64,000 nucleotides of DNA. Source: CAYMTR01 sp964393405 (GTDB lineage: Bacteria; Bacteroidota; Bacteroidia; Bacteroidales; Prolixibacteraceae). The stretch lies in contig CAYMTR010000007.1 in NCBI GenBank assembly GCA_964393405.1, positions 38,205 through 102,204 on the forward strand, in the 5' to 3' direction. The notes beneath the pieces were generated by a model. That model did no database searches, was not told where the DNA came from, and saw nothing but the letters and a program-made list of their open reading frames with translations. Within the stretch, counting starts at the first letter, position 1, and each line of letters opens with the position of its first letter. Of the stretch, positions 8,973 through 18,674 are shown piece by piece. Both the position numbers and the translations under genes were made by a program.

Positions 8973-11129
8973 GTGATGAGAATTTTTCTTTTTTATTTGA
9001 TTCTTAGCTTAATATTCTTTGTGAATCCACTATCAGGACAGATTTCACAAGGAGGATATCCTATTGAAGTAGACAATTTTAAATCTGTCTCTTTGCAGGA
9101 AAAAATCGTTAGAATGCCTAAGGTTGATAACGAAAGCTTAAGAAAAAAATCGCTTGAGGAAGAAAACTTTAAAAGTCTGAGATTTGCGCATTCATTTAAA
9201 GTAAACTTAAATCCTCAAAATTCCGGCGATCATTATGAGGCAGATGGTTGTATTGTTTGGAGGCTTATTGTAAAATCGGATAGCGCACTTTCCCTTAATA
9301 TTGTTTTTTCAAAATATTTCGTACCTGACGGTGCCAGGCTATTTGTCTTTGATAAAGAGATGAAATATATCCTCGGTGCTTTTACTTCGTTAAATAACAA
9401 AGAATTTAAAAAATTGGGAGTTTATCCCGTTCCGGGAGATGAAATAGTTATTCAATACGAAGAACCTGTGAACTCTATGTCAAAGGGTGAAATTGAAATA
9501 GGTGAAATCAACCACGACTTTTTAGGAATTATTGATTGTTCTAATCGTTTTGACAGGAGGATTTCTGAATGGTGCCATATCGATGTTAATTGTGAGTCGG
9601 CTTCAGGTCTTGATTTACAAAAGCGTTCCGTTTGCCGCATTATTGCAGGTGACGAAATTGGTACTGGTTCGCTTTTAAATAATGTTCTGCAAAATGGTAA
9701 ACCCTATGTAATTTCAGCATTTCATATTTACGATGATCCGGAAGTTGCTAAAACTTCTTTATTCGATTTCAATTATGAAAGTCCATACTGTACAGAACTT
9801 GATGGCTTTGATAATCAGTCTGTAAGTGGTTCAGTGCCACTCGCCTGGTTCGATAGCCTTGATTTTTTGTTAGTGGAATTAAGCGAATCTATACCTCTAA
9901 CTTACAGACCGTATTTTTCTGGTTGGGATGCCCGAAAAATGGCTCCTTCAAACTCTCATGTAATTCATCATCCAAACGGGGACGTTAAGAAGATTTCTCA
10001 TGATTCAGGAATATGCGATTCGGCAAAATATTCCAACAGATTTATAAATTTTGGGCATTGGTTAGTAAGGGATTGGGAGTCTGGTTCAACTGAAGGTGGT
10101 TCTTCTGGTGCAGGGTTGTTCAATGGTGATAAGAGACTTGTTGGTCTACTTTCAGGTGGAGATGCTTCATGTGATAATCCTCAATATGACTTTTTTGTAA
10201 GATTTGATAAAACTTGGAACTATAAGAGTCAGAACAACCGTCAATTGAAACGTTGGCTTGATCCAGGAGGTACAGGAAAACTGACTTTAGATGGTTACGA
10301 CCCTTACGAATCAACAAACAAATGTACTTTCATAAGTAATTTTCAGGTAGAAGATTCTATTGCTTTATTGCCTGATTTCAAAAGTACTGAAGGTATATAT
10401 TCAGGTAATAACAAAATGGGTATTACTGAAGCTGGGGAAATATTTACAGGCATTAATAAGGCTTCAATTAGTGGTGTTGCTTTTGGAATTGCTGACGTTG
10501 ATTATGGCGTAGCTAATACTGATTTAACAATTAGAATTTATTCCGGTGATACTTTGCCCGTTTTTGCTGTTAAACAATTCAAGTATCCAATTAAGAAGTT
10601 GACAGCTAATGCTATGAATTATATTAATTTCAGCGAGCCGGTCTTTGTTGAAGGTAATTTCTTTATTACTGTTGTTTTACCGTCAGGAAATGATTCTGTA
10701 TCAATTTTCCAATCTGTTTTCCGTCCCTTGATCCTTAAAAATACCATGATAATTAAACAGGATGATGTTTGGAAAAAGACTTCTTCTATTGCAGGTGAAA
10801 CAAATAGAGGAACTTCACTTCTTATGCAGGTCATGTTGTGTGATTATTCTTTTACCCATAAAATAGATACTATTTTTGATGAAGATCAGTTATTCAGATT
10901 ATTTCCTAATCCGGCTAACGATTACTTAATTTTTGAATTTAAAAAGCGAACTTCTGAATTTGAATTCTGGATTTATGACATGGCCGGAAAAGAAATGATT
11001 TACGACTGTGATCAAAACAGGATGTATAATGAAGTTGATCTTTCTTCCTTTTCTTCAGGAATTTATATATTGAAGGTGTCTGATGGCGAAAAGACTGAAG
11101 TTAGAAGATTCATTGTAACAGACAATTAG
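8973..11129 (+). CDS. Secreted trypsin-like (lysyl endopeptidase-type) serine protease with T9SS tail
   Basis: A 718-residue exported protease. A signal peptide (about 1-22) is followed by a propeptide-like region with an RFAHSF segment. A chymotrypsin-fold domain follows, with a catalytic triad readable as His251 (VISAFHIYDD), Asp297 (LDFLLVEL) and Ser378 (EGGSSGAGLF). The arrangement, including the HVIHHPNGD segment, resembles Achromobacter/Porphyromonas-type lysyl endopeptidases of family S1. A beta-sandwich region (about 455-610) precedes a type A T9SS sorting domain that starts at LFRLFPNPANDYL and ends at the C-terminus, so the mature enzyme should be secreted or surface-attached. The ABC importer genes follow 2 bp downstream. 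An operon is plausible, and proteolysis could release metal- or cofactor-bearing ligands for import, but that link is inference. Confidence 0.85.
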   Translation: MMRIFLFYLILSLIFFVNPLSGQISQGGYPIEVDNFKSVSLQEKIVRMPKVDNESLRKKSLEEENFKSLRFAHSFKVNLNPQNSGDHYEADGCIVWRLIVKSDSALSLNIVFSKYFVPDGARLFVFDKEMKYILGAFTSLNNKEFKKLGVYPVPGDEIVIQYEEPVNSMSKGEIEIGEINHDFLGIIDCSNRFDRRISEWCHIDVNCESASGLDLQKRSVCRIIAGDEIGTGSLLNNVLQNGKPYVISAFHIYDDPEVAKTSLFDFNYESPYCTELDGFDNQSVSGSVPLAWFDSLDFLLVELSESIPLTYRPYFSGWDARKMAPSNSHVIHHPNGDVKKISHDSGICDSAKYSNRFINFGHWLVRDWESGSTEGGSSGAGLFNGDKRLVGLLSGGDASCDNPQYDFFVRFDKTWNYKSQNNRQLKRWLDPGGTGKLTLDGYDPYESTNKCTFISNFQVEDSIALLPDFKSTEGIYSGNNKMGITEAGEIFTGINKASISGVAFGIADVDYGVANTDLTIRIYSGDTLPVFAVKQFKYPIKKLTANAMNYINFSEPVFVEGNFFITVVLPSGNDSVSIFQSVFRPLILKNTMIIKQDDVWKKTSSIAGETNRGTSLLMQVMLCDYSFTHKIDTIFDEDQLFRLFPNPANDYLIFEFKKRTSEFEFWIYDMAGKEMIYDCDQNRMYNEVDLSSFSSGIYILKVSDGEKTEVRRFIVTDN

Positions 11130-11131
11130 TT

Positions 11132-12250
11132 ATGAATTTTAGCAAACTGCTGTTTATTCTCCTCGTTTTTTTAAGTTCTTGCAGAAACAAGAACATCGAA
11201 AGGATTACACCTGATACAGAAAACGAATATGCAGGAATCTTCGCTATTGTAGAAAATGAAAAATACACAAAACTTACAGTTTACAGCCCATGGGAAGGGG
11301 CAGGGGAGGTGAAGTTTGATTATTATCTTACTCCTCGAGGTGTGAAAATTGACTCGCTGGATAACACAATTCCGGTGCCTGTTGAAAAAGTAATTTGCCT
11401 TTCTACTACTCATATCCCTTACATAAAAGCCCTTGGTGAAACTAATTCTATAATTGGTTTGTCAGGAGCAGGTTTTGTTTTTGATTCAACTGTTTACAGA
11501 AGATACTCAGAAAATGAAATCGTTGATGTGGGTTATGGACAGAATATCAATTACGAGAAGATTGTGAGTATGAAGCCTGATGTTATTTTTGCTTATGGCG
11601 TTGGGAGTGAAGTTGTTGGTTTTGCCAACAGGCTTAAAGATTTGAACATTCCTGTTGTTATTATTGCAGAATATCTTGAATCAAGCCCTCTCGGAAAAGC
11701 AGAGTGGATAAAATTTATTTCCCCATTTTTTTGTAAAAAAGCAGAAGGGGACTCCATTTTTAAACATATAAGAGATAACTATAACGAATTAAGGAATATT
11801 GTTGATTCAGCGAACTTTAAGCCAAAAGTAATGACCGGATTACCTTTTAAAGAGCAGTGGTGGGTCCCCGGTGGAAGGTCTTATCTTTCAAACCTCATAA
11901 ACGACGCCGGAGCTGAATATTTGTGGAACGAAAACGAAAGTGAAGAAAGTTTTGTTGTTTCGGTTGAAGAAATGATCGTAAAGGCTTCTAATGCTGATTT
12001 TTGGGTTTTTACATCCGGGATAAAAGACTTGAACGGAATAGTTGACTTTGATCAAAGGTTTTCGATTTTTAAACCCTTTAAAAATGGTAATGTCTTCAAC
12101 AGTGATAAAAGATTGAGTCACGGTGGTGGACACGACATTTGGGAATCCGGTGTTTTAGCTGCAGACGTGATGTTAAAGGATTTTATTTGTATCTTTCATC
12201 CTGAACTTTTAAAGAACCACCAGACATTATATTATCGGAAATTAGAATAA
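11132..12250 (+). CDS. ABC transporter substrate-binding lipoprotein (FecB/BtuF type)
   Basis: A 372-residue periplasmic-facing lipoprotein with lipobox FLSSC (Cys17). It has the class III binding-protein fold typical of siderophore, haem and cobalamin importers: PVEKVICLSTTHIPYIKALGE early, KPDVIFAYG in the first lobe, and GGRSYLSNLINDAGAEYLW in the second lobe. It captures the ligand and delivers it to the permease encoded by the next gene, whose start overlaps this stop by one base (TAATG). The residues that would fix the ligand (iron-siderophore, haem or B12) cannot be read with confidence. No cobalamin riboswitch is seen in front of the gene cluster. Confidence 0.85.
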   Translation: MNFSKLLFILLVFLSSCRNKNIERITPDTENEYAGIFAIVENEKYTKLTVYSPWEGAGEVKFDYYLTPRGVKIDSLDNTIPVPVEKVICLSTTHIPYIKALGETNSIIGLSGAGFVFDSTVYRRYSENEIVDVGYGQNINYEKIVSMKPDVIFAYGVGSEVVGFANRLKDLNIPVVIIAEYLESSPLGKAEWIKFISPFFCKKAEGDSIFKHIRDNYNELRNIVDSANFKPKVMTGLPFKEQWWVPGGRSYLSNLINDAGAEYLWNENESEESFVVSVEEMIVKASNADFWVFTSGIKDLNGIVDFDQRFSIFKPFKNGNVFNSDKRLSHGGGHDIWESGVLAADVMLKDFICIFHPELLKNHQTLYYRKLE

Positions 12251-13284
12251 TGCCTCTTAATAGAACCAATAATATTATTTTATTCATATCACTGACAATT
12301 ACTCTCTTAGTGGTATTTGTAGCAGATTTGCTCCTAGGGTCAGTGAAAATACCACCAGGAGAAATTTTTCTGGCACTAAGTGGCAAATCAACTGAAACTT
12401 TTAATCAGATCATCAATGAATTCAGATTACCCAAAGCTATCACAGCAGTAGTAGCAGGCGTGGCTTTATCTGTTTGTGGACTTCAGATGCAGACCTTATT
12501 CAGAAATCCTCTTGCAGGTCCTGATGTCCTGGGTATTAATGCCGGTGCTAGTTTAGGGGTTGCTTTGTTGGTACTTGGATTCTCTTCATTCTTCTCGAAT
12601 TCATTATTTACAGTTACCGGTGCTTGGTCTATAGTGATTATGGCTTGGCTTGGTGCTGGAGGTGTTTTATTGCTGATTCTCCTGATATCAGTTAGAGTCA
12701 GAGATATTATGACTATTTTAATTCTTGGAATCTTATTTTCAGGGGCAGTTTCTTCATTAGTGACAGTGCTACAGTATTTTAGCAGTGAATCTATGTTGAA
12801 GTCATTTGTTATCTGGACTATGGGTAGCCTTGGGGGAGTTACTGCAACTCAACTGAAAGTTTTAGTGCCTTCATTACTTGTTGGTCTATTGATAACTTTT
12901 TTTCTGATTAAACAATTAGATATTCTTTTACTTGGTGAAAAATATTCCGTTAGTTCTGGAGTTAACGTTCAATTGGTTAGGGTGATGATTTTTATTAGCA
13001 CCAGTATAATGGCAGGTAGCGTTACTGCTTTCTGCGGACCAATTGCTTTTATTGGTATTGCAGTGCCTCATATTTCTCGCATGGTTTTCAGAACATCTTC
13101 ACACATCATTCTTGTTCCGGCAACAATATTGATCGGTGCAATTATTATGCTTGCAAGTGACATGCTTTCGCAAATGCCGGGCTTAAATATTACTCTTCCT
13201 ATTAATGCGATAACATCAATTTTGGGAGTTCCTGTTATTATCTGGATAATATTCAAGAATAAAAAAATGGAGAAGATTTTTTAA
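12250..13284 (+). CDS. FecCD/BtuC-family ABC transporter permease
   Basis: A 344-residue inner-membrane permease with about ten hydrophobic segments. Family hallmarks are RLPKAITAVVAGVALSVCG near residue 60, NPLAGPDVLGINAGASLG, and the ATPase-coupling loop FCGPIAFIGIAVPHISR in the C-terminal third. It forms the homodimeric channel for uptake of iron-siderophore, haem or cobalamin. It starts on the last base of the upstream binding-protein stop codon, and the ATPase gene follows 2 bp after its stop, so the three are translationally coupled parts of one importer. Confidence 0.93.
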   Translation: MPLNRTNNIILFISLTITLLVVFVADLLLGSVKIPPGEIFLALSGKSTETFNQIINEFRLPKAITAVVAGVALSVCGLQMQTLFRNPLAGPDVLGINAGASLGVALLVLGFSSFFSNSLFTVTGAWSIVIMAWLGAGGVLLLILLISVRVRDIMTILILGILFSGAVSSLVTVLQYFSSESMLKSFVIWTMGSLGGVTATQLKVLVPSLLVGLLITFFLIKQLDILLLGEKYSVSSGVNVQLVRVMIFISTSIMAGSVTAFCGPIAFIGIAVPHISRMVFRTSSHIILVPATILIGAIIMLASDMLSQMPGLNITLPINAITSILGVPVIIWIIFKNKKMEKIF

Positions 13285-13286
13285 TT

Positions 13287-14288
13287 ATGAGTAGCCCTAC
13301 TGTCATATTGAAAGATTTATCTATTGGTTATAAGATCAATAAAAAAGAAAAAATTCTGCTTGATAATCTTTCTACTTCACTATTAACTGGTGAAACTGTT
13401 GCCTTAATTGGTAATAACGGCTGCGGTAAAAGTACTTTACTTAGAACAATTGCCGGTTTCAATAAACCTTTGAATGGTGAGGTTATTTTAAATGGGAAAG
13501 ATATTACTGATATTCATATCAGAGAGAAGGCTAGTCTTATTTCTTTCGTTTCGACAGAAATAGTCAGGGTAAGTAATATGAGTGTTAAAGACCTTGTTGG
13601 ACTGGGAAGATACTTGTATTCAGGATTATGGGGTAGTTTGTCGGCTGAAGACAAAAGAATTGTCAATCACTGTATCAGTATAACAGGATTAAAAGGATTT
13701 GAAAATAGACAGATTGAAAGTCTTAGTGACGGAGAAAGACAGAGGGCAATGATAGCCAGAGCATTGGCACAGGACACGCCTGTTATGATATTGGACGAAC
13801 CTACTGCTTTTCTTGATATTAGGAATAAGCACGAGATAATTCATTTGTTGAATGGACTGGCTTCTGAGAAAAATAAGGTGGTTTTATTTTCAACTCATGA
13901 TTTCAATATTGCTATGAGCCTTTCTGACAAGATATGGTATATAAAAGATAAATCTCTTTGCGAAGGAGCACCTGAAGACCTCGCTATAAATAAAGATCTT
14001 GACCACATATTTGAAGGTTCAGAAATTAAATTTAACTCGTTAAACGGCGAATTTGAGATTAAAATTGAAGGTAAGCACGAAGTAAGTATTAATTCAGATT
14101 TGACTTTATATTTCTGGTTAAAGAAAGCACTATACAGAGCAGGTTTTTCTGAAAATAAAAATTCTGAGACTAAAGTAAGTGCATATATGAAAGACAACAG
14201 TGTGTTGTATACCATTGAAATAGCCAAAGAAATCAAAGAATTTCTGACTGTTTATGATTTGCTTAAATACATGGAAACTATAAAATGA
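13287..14288 (+). CDS. ABC transporter ATP-binding protein (FecE/BtuD type) with C-terminal extension
   Basis: A 333-residue ATPase that powers the FecCD-type permease upstream. Motifs in order: Walker A LIGNNGCGKSTLL (about residue 41-53), ABC signature LSDGERQRAMIARAL, Walker B VMILDEPTAFLD and the switch His in STHD. FecE/BtuD proteins usually end near residue 255-270. Here about 70 extra residues follow, starting near the GEFEIKIEGKHEVS stretch and containing predicted alternating strands and helices. The extension could be a regulatory or ligand-sensing domain. The 3' end overlaps the convergent histidine kinase gene by 11 bp. Confidence 0.92.
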   Translation: MSSPTVILKDLSIGYKINKKEKILLDNLSTSLLTGETVALIGNNGCGKSTLLRTIAGFNKPLNGEVILNGKDITDIHIREKASLISFVSTEIVRVSNMSVKDLVGLGRYLYSGLWGSLSAEDKRIVNHCISITGLKGFENRQIESLSDGERQRAMIARALAQDTPVMILDEPTAFLDIRNKHEIIHLLNGLASEKNKVVLFSTHDFNIAMSLSDKIWYIKDKSLCEGAPEDLAINKDLDHIFEGSEIKFNSLNGEFEIKIEGKHEVSINSDLTLYFWLKKALYRAGFSENKNSETKVSAYMKDNSVLYTIEIAKEIKEFLTVYDLLKYMETIK

Positions 14289-16101
14289 ATTTCTTTATAG
14301 TTGCAATAAGATCGTCGCTGTTAATAGGTTTTATCAACACAAAATCACATCCTGCATCATAGCATTTCTCCTCATCATCTGGTAAAGCTAATGCTGTCTG
14401 GGCAATAATAGGAATGCCTGAATTTAATTTCTTAATTTCTCTGGTCGTATCATAACCATCCTTTTCAGGCATCATAATGTCCATGAGTATCAGGTTGACA
14501 TTGTTGTTTTTAAACATTTCAATTGCTTCATTGCCATCTTTAGCCCATAGAAGATTAACTTTTGTCCTCTCAAGAAAAGCTTCAATAAAGAAATAATTAG
14601 AATCAGTGTCTTCAGCAACAAGAATTGTTTTAGCATTCCAGTTTATATCACCGTAAACAGATGGTTTTGATATTGATATTTTTTGTTCTTTTTCAATGGG
14701 AATGTAAAAAGTGAAGGTGCTTCCTTTGCCTTCTGTTGATTCTACTTTTATTTCTCCGTTGAGTAGTTCAACTATCTTTTTTGAAAGTGCTAGTCCAAGA
14801 CCGGTACCTCTGTTTTTATTGGTATTGATATTGCCTGACTTGCCGAACTTCTTGAATATTATTTCCTGTTGATTTTCAGGAATACCAATGCCTGAGTCTT
14901 TTACAAAGAACAGTATCCTATTGTTGGTAGCAACAGAATATCCGAATTCTATTGTACCTTCCTCTGTAAACTTTAATGCGTTGTTAAGTAAATGGGTAAA
15001 AATCTGATATATCCTTTCCTGATCTGAATAAATCATAAATTGTGGATCAGGATGACCCTTAGATGTTTCTATCTGGATGTGAGTCTTTTCTAATATGTTT
15101 TGTTTTGATTCTATGTCTGAGATCAGGTGATCAATTATGCTGTTGATGTAGCATTTCTCTTTTTTGGGTTTTACCTGATTTGTTTCAAGCTTAGCAATTT
15201 CAATGATATTCTCCATTAAATTAAGAATATCGTTGCTGCTGTCTTGTATAAATTTTACATATTCCAGACGTTCTTCATGAGTCAAATTTGAATCAGCAAG
15301 AAGACTTGTGAAACCTGTTATCGCATGAAGTGGAGTTCTAATCTCGTGGGGCAAGTTGTCAAGGAAAGTAGTCTTAAGCCTCTCAGCTTCTTCAACTTTT
15401 CTCTTTGCCCTGTGAAGCTCAGTTTCATTCTCTTTTTCCCCGCTAATATCACGCAGAAGAATAAGCTGGAAATTTTCATTGTTGTAAGAGAAATTTCTTA
15501 CAAATTCAGAGAACCAATATATTTTCCCGGTCTTGGATATAAGCCTTTTTTCGAGGAAAAAAGATGTAAGACTTTTAGAGTTTAACTTGCTTAATAATGA
15601 CTCTTGTTTTGGAATATCTTCCTCGTAAGTCATTTCTTGCCACGACATCTGTGCTATTTCTTCAGTTGAATATCCTGTCTTTGCTACTAAATATGAAGAA
15701 ATCCAAAGAGTCTCCTGAGTGTCTGTGTTTTTGATTATATAGCCATAGGGATTGTCGTTAAATATCTCCCTAAAGTCGTTGTTTTTAAATATTTGAGGAA
15801 CGTTGAGCTTGAACTGTTGAATAATTACAATTATTTCTTCATCGCTCAATCTGTTATATGATAAAGTAACGTGTATTTTTTTCCGATCATTGTTGATAAT
15901 GCATCCGCTTTCATCAAACGCTTTATCTGGCATTTCGTCGAATTTCCCCCCTCTGATTGTTCTTTCTTTAAGTTCCTGTATCGTATGAATATCATTTCCA
16001 AAAAGATTCACGCACCACTTGTTAGTAGATAACTGCCTGGTCCTTAGATTTATGATAATAGTTGGTACAGGAATGTTCTGAAAAAAATGTTCTAACCCCA
16101 T
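14278..16101 (-). CDS. PAS-containing hybrid sensor histidine kinase/response regulator
   Basis: A 607-residue signalling protein without an obvious signal peptide or membrane segment, so probably cytoplasmic. Two PAS-like sensing regions are read at about 5-95 and 105-220. A HisKA dimerisation domain carries the phospho-acceptor His252 in NLPHEIRTPLHAI. The ATP-binding domain has N-box NNALKF, G1 KDSGIGIP and G2 GTGLGLALS. A C-terminal receiver domain has the phospho-acceptor Asp541 in LILMDIMMPEKDG, with acidic pocket residues in LVAEDTDSN. No output domain is fused and no separate partner regulator sits beside it, so it probably relays to a histidine phosphotransfer protein or regulator elsewhere. 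Input signal unknown. Convergent overlap with the ABC ATPase gene is 11 bp. Confidence 0.92.
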   Translation of the reverse strand: MGLEHFFQNIPVPTIIINLRTRQLSTNKWCVNLFGNDIHTIQELKERTIRGGKFDEMPDKAFDESGCIINNDRKKIHVTLSYNRLSDEEIIVIIQQFKLNVPQIFKNNDFREIFNDNPYGYIIKNTDTQETLWISSYLVAKTGYSTEEIAQMSWQEMTYEEDIPKQESLLSKLNSKSLTSFFLEKRLISKTGKIYWFSEFVRNFSYNNENFQLILLRDISGEKENETELHRAKRKVEEAERLKTTFLDNLPHEIRTPLHAITGFTSLLADSNLTHEERLEYVKFIQDSSNDILNLMENIIEIAKLETNQVKPKKEKCYINSIIDHLISDIESKQNILEKTHIQIETSKGHPDPQFMIYSDQERIYQIFTHLLNNALKFTEEGTIEFGYSVATNNRILFFVKDSGIGIPENQQEIIFKKFGKSGNINTNKNRGTGLGLALSKKIVELLNGEIKVESTEGKGSTFTFYIPIEKEQKISISKPSVYGDINWNAKTILVAEDTDSNYFFIEAFLERTKVNLLWAKDGNEAIEMFKNNNVNLILMDIMMPEKDGYDTTREIKKLNSGIPIIAQTALALPDDEEKCYDAGCDFVLIKPINSDDLIATIKKFIL

Positions 16102-16185
16102 AAGACTCTTTTTAACCCCACTAAAAAAAATATTAATTTAACAATAAACAATAGCTAAAACCATTTTTTTGATGAATGTCACAAA

Positions 16186-17592
16186 TTATTTGAGCAATGC
16201 ATCAATAAGTTTTATAAGATTATCAATATCAAGCTTTTTTGCAATAATTTTTTTGTCTTTATCCAGTAGGTAAATCAATGGTGTAGTCTGAACATTGTAT
16301 TTGTACCTGAATTTTGATGCGTGTTTGGGATCCCATACATTATGCCAGTCTGTAAGACCATGCTTTTCTACAAATTCAACCCACTCCTTTTTATCGTCTA
16401 AGGTACATACCGAGAATAAATCAACACTTTTGGCCATATAATTCAGAAACAGTTTGTTATACAATTCCGGAACTTCCTTTTTGCAATGTCCGCAATTGGG
16501 TTCCCAGAAAAGAAGGACAGTAAGTTTAGCCTGGACCTGATGGAGACTTTCAATTTCTCCGTTAATATTTTCCATTACCAATTCCGGAGCTGTTTTGCCA
16601 ATAATATTTTGTCTTGTGAGGAAAGCTTCCTCTGCAATTTTTCTCATTTTTGTTGAATCAGCCCATGTTGCTTGTCCACTAAGATAAACTTCATCAGCAA
16701 TCTTTAGAAAGACAGCATCCATTCCCATAATTCTCGACTTTACGCTATTGTTTAGCAAGTATTGTGAGATATACTGGAACATCGTTGGGTTGCCCTTCGA
16801 TTTATTTATGACATTCATAGCCTGTGGAATTATAGAATCAGGCGACTGTATAAGTATTTTGTTAAAATATGCATCAAGTTTCGAATTTAGCAACGGAGTA
16901 TATAATATTCTTTCATCGTTAAAATTGATGTTGTCCAAAAAATGATCCCTTCGGTAATTGTAGTAATGAAACCATACAATTGAGTCGTATTTTGGATTGT
17001 CTCTGCCCACTTCAGGTTCAGGTATTATTACTTGGTCGGCTGCTTTTATGAAAAGAGAATACATGGTTCCGGGATATTTGTTGCCTTCATCGTTCATGTA
17101 TTTAATCATTTCCTCGTCCAGAAGGTTCATCTTTTGTGCAGCCTCACTGATTTTTGTGGTATCGCTGTCTTTTAACTGAGTTTCAAGTATACCTTTCAAC
17201 TTTGATTTTTCCCTGAGGTAATTTTGGTAAGCCAGAAAGTTTTCGCTTTCTACTGCTTTTTGAATTTCCAGTTTATCATATAAGCTGTTGATATCTGTTG
17301 AAACAGAAAATTCCTGATCGTTTCCAACAAGAAAATCGAAATAAACTTTATCGTTGAGATACAAGACATATAGTCCTTCCTGTAGTTTTTTATCACCAGC
17401 GAATACTCCTTTGCCTTTATTATCAAGCTTAATTGTGTCGTTGATATATATTTTGCCATCGAAATGGTGGGCAAGAAAAACAGAAGTATCTTTTATTCCT
17501 GACCAATTGATAGAAATACGATAACCTTCAGCTTTCGAAGCGAAGGTTATCAATAGAAAAACGATTGTGAGATAAGCAATTTTCCTAAGCAT
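16186..17592 (-). CDS. Exported thioredoxin-fold protein (DUF4369/DUF5106-like N-terminus, TlpA-like C-terminus)
   Basis: A 468-residue protein with a signal peptide (about 1-21). The N-terminal region (about 25-120) resembles the beta-rich DUF4369 domain. A helical middle region (about 120-310) resembles DUF5106. The C-terminal 140 residues are an AhpC-TSA/TlpA thioredoxin fold with redox motif EPNCGHCKKE (CxxC) and the cis-proline segment YNVQTTPLIYLLD. Bacteroidota carry many such proteins in the periplasm, where they keep cysteine pairs or haem-binding cysteines reduced. The specific client is unknown. A candidate promoter lies directly upstream at 17600-17628. It is separated by 38 bp from the DUF4097 gene on the same strand and may be read through from the sigma-factor operon. 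Confidence 0.8.
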   Translation of the reverse strand: MLRKIAYLTIVFLLITFASKAEGYRISINWSGIKDTSVFLAHHFDGKIYINDTIKLDNKGKGVFAGDKKLQEGLYVLYLNDKVYFDFLVGNDQEFSVSTDINSLYDKLEIQKAVESENFLAYQNYLREKSKLKGILETQLKDSDTTKISEAAQKMNLLDEEMIKYMNDEGNKYPGTMYSLFIKAADQVIIPEPEVGRDNPKYDSIVWFHYYNYRRDHFLDNINFNDERILYTPLLNSKLDAYFNKILIQSPDSIIPQAMNVINKSKGNPTMFQYISQYLLNNSVKSRIMGMDAVFLKIADEVYLSGQATWADSTKMRKIAEEAFLTRQNIIGKTAPELVMENINGEIESLHQVQAKLTVLLFWEPNCGHCKKEVPELYNKLFLNYMAKSVDLFSVCTLDDKKEWVEFVEKHGLTDWHNVWDPKHASKFRYKYNVQTTPLIYLLDKDKKIIAKKLDIDNLIKLIDALLK

Positions 17593-17599
17593 ATAATTT

Positions 17600-17628
17600 C
17601 AAAAATAAATTCAATGCAAAATAGCAAA
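17600..17628 (-). promoter_or_regulatory. Candidate promoter for the thioredoxin-fold gene
   Basis: On the minus strand TATTTTTG (17600-17607) fits the TAnnTTTG -7 element and TTTG (17625-17628) lies 17 bp upstream as a -33 element. The predicted start is only a few nucleotides from the ATG at 17592, so the transcript could be nearly leaderless. It would allow expression independent of the ECF operon just upstream. Confidence 0.4.
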
Positions 17629-17630
17629 TT

Positions 17631-18674
17631 TTATTCCAACAGATCAACTTTGCCATATTTGCTGACAATATTTACTGTGGAATAATTTGAATTTTGTCCA
17701 ATATTGGCTTCGACAAATGAATTGAAGTCATCTTTTATTGATTTGATGATTTCCCCCTTAGGAAGTTTGGTGTCACAAAATTGGGTGTCGCTTTTTAATT
17801 TGTAGCCGGCATTCTTATCAATTTTAATTCTGATGTTCCCGTATTTGTTATCGACTTTAATTTTTTCAAAATCCTTATGTACATGGTTCACAAAAACATC
17901 CCCGTACTCCGTTTCAAGCTCTAATTTTGATTTTAAATCTTCAATCTTCCAAGTGGTGAATTTCGAATCGGCAGATAAAGTTTCAGCAATTGAAATAAAG
18001 AAGTTATCATATTGAGATTCAGAAGATAAACTAAGGCATTTATTTAAAATGAGTGTGGAATATTCAGACTCTAATGAAGCCCTTCCAATAGCATCTGCAT
18101 TGAATTTTGAATAAGCAATATCTGCTACAAGAGAATTTATTTTGTCAAAAGAAGCATTCCCGTATTTCAGCTCAATTTCAATGTCTTTCTTTTCCGGGGC
18201 AAGAAGGGTTTTTCCTTGAATATTGCCATACGAAATTTCAAATTTCCCTCCTGAAGTCAAATCTCCAAGAGTAACATTTCCAAATTTATTTTCGACCTTA
18301 ATGTATTTATTTATAGGGATATTGATAGTATAATTGATGTTGAAATTCTTATCTCCCCTGAAGTTATTATCGATCACTGTTTTAGCTTTAACCTTACCAT
18401 CTTCGTTTGAAAATTCAAAGCGGATATCACTTGCTATTGAGCGGGCTTTGCTTTCTGATGAGCCGTTAATTTCTATAACTACATCTATTGTGACCGAATC
18501 ATCCCTGGTATTCATGAAGTTGATGTTTCCGAATTTGTTCTCAACAGATAGTGAACTAACATTCTTGAGTGACCAGCTTTTGTGTATTTTTTTTGAAAAA
18601 TCTGCTTTCGCCGATATGCTAAGACCTAATGCGACAATTATAAGCAGAAGTATTTTAGATAGAAGTGTTTTCAT
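17631..18674 (-). CDS. DUF4097-type beta-helical putative adhesin/envelope protein
   Basis: A 347-residue protein if started at the ATG that gives MKTLLSKILLLIIVALGLS, a clear signal peptide; a 12-codon longer reading frame exists but would bury that signal. The mature part is a repetitive series of short strands rich in 'KFGNI', 'KYGNA' and 'EYGDV' turns (for example SVENKFGNINF, VENKFGNVTLGD, VDNKYGNIRIK), as expected for a right-handed beta-helix of the DUF4097 family. No catalytic motif is visible. It ends an operon of ECF sigma factor and membrane protein, the usual setting of this family in Bacteroidota. It is therefore a likely target or sensor in an envelope-stress circuit. Overlaps the upstream gene by 20 bp. 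Confidence 0.7.
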   Translation of the reverse strand: MKTLLSKILLLIIVALGLSISAKADFSKKIHKSWSLKNVSSLSVENKFGNINFMNTRDDSVTIDVVIEINGSSESKARSIASDIRFEFSNEDGKVKAKTVIDNNFRGDKNFNINYTINIPINKYIKVENKFGNVTLGDLTSGGKFEISYGNIQGKTLLAPEKKDIEIELKYGNASFDKINSLVADIAYSKFNADAIGRASLESEYSTLILNKCLSLSSESQYDNFFISIAETLSADSKFTTWKIEDLKSKLELETEYGDVFVNHVHKDFEKIKVDNKYGNIRIKIDKNAGYKLKSDTQFCDTKLPKGEIIKSIKDDFNSFVEANIGQNSNYSTVNIVSKYGKVDLLE

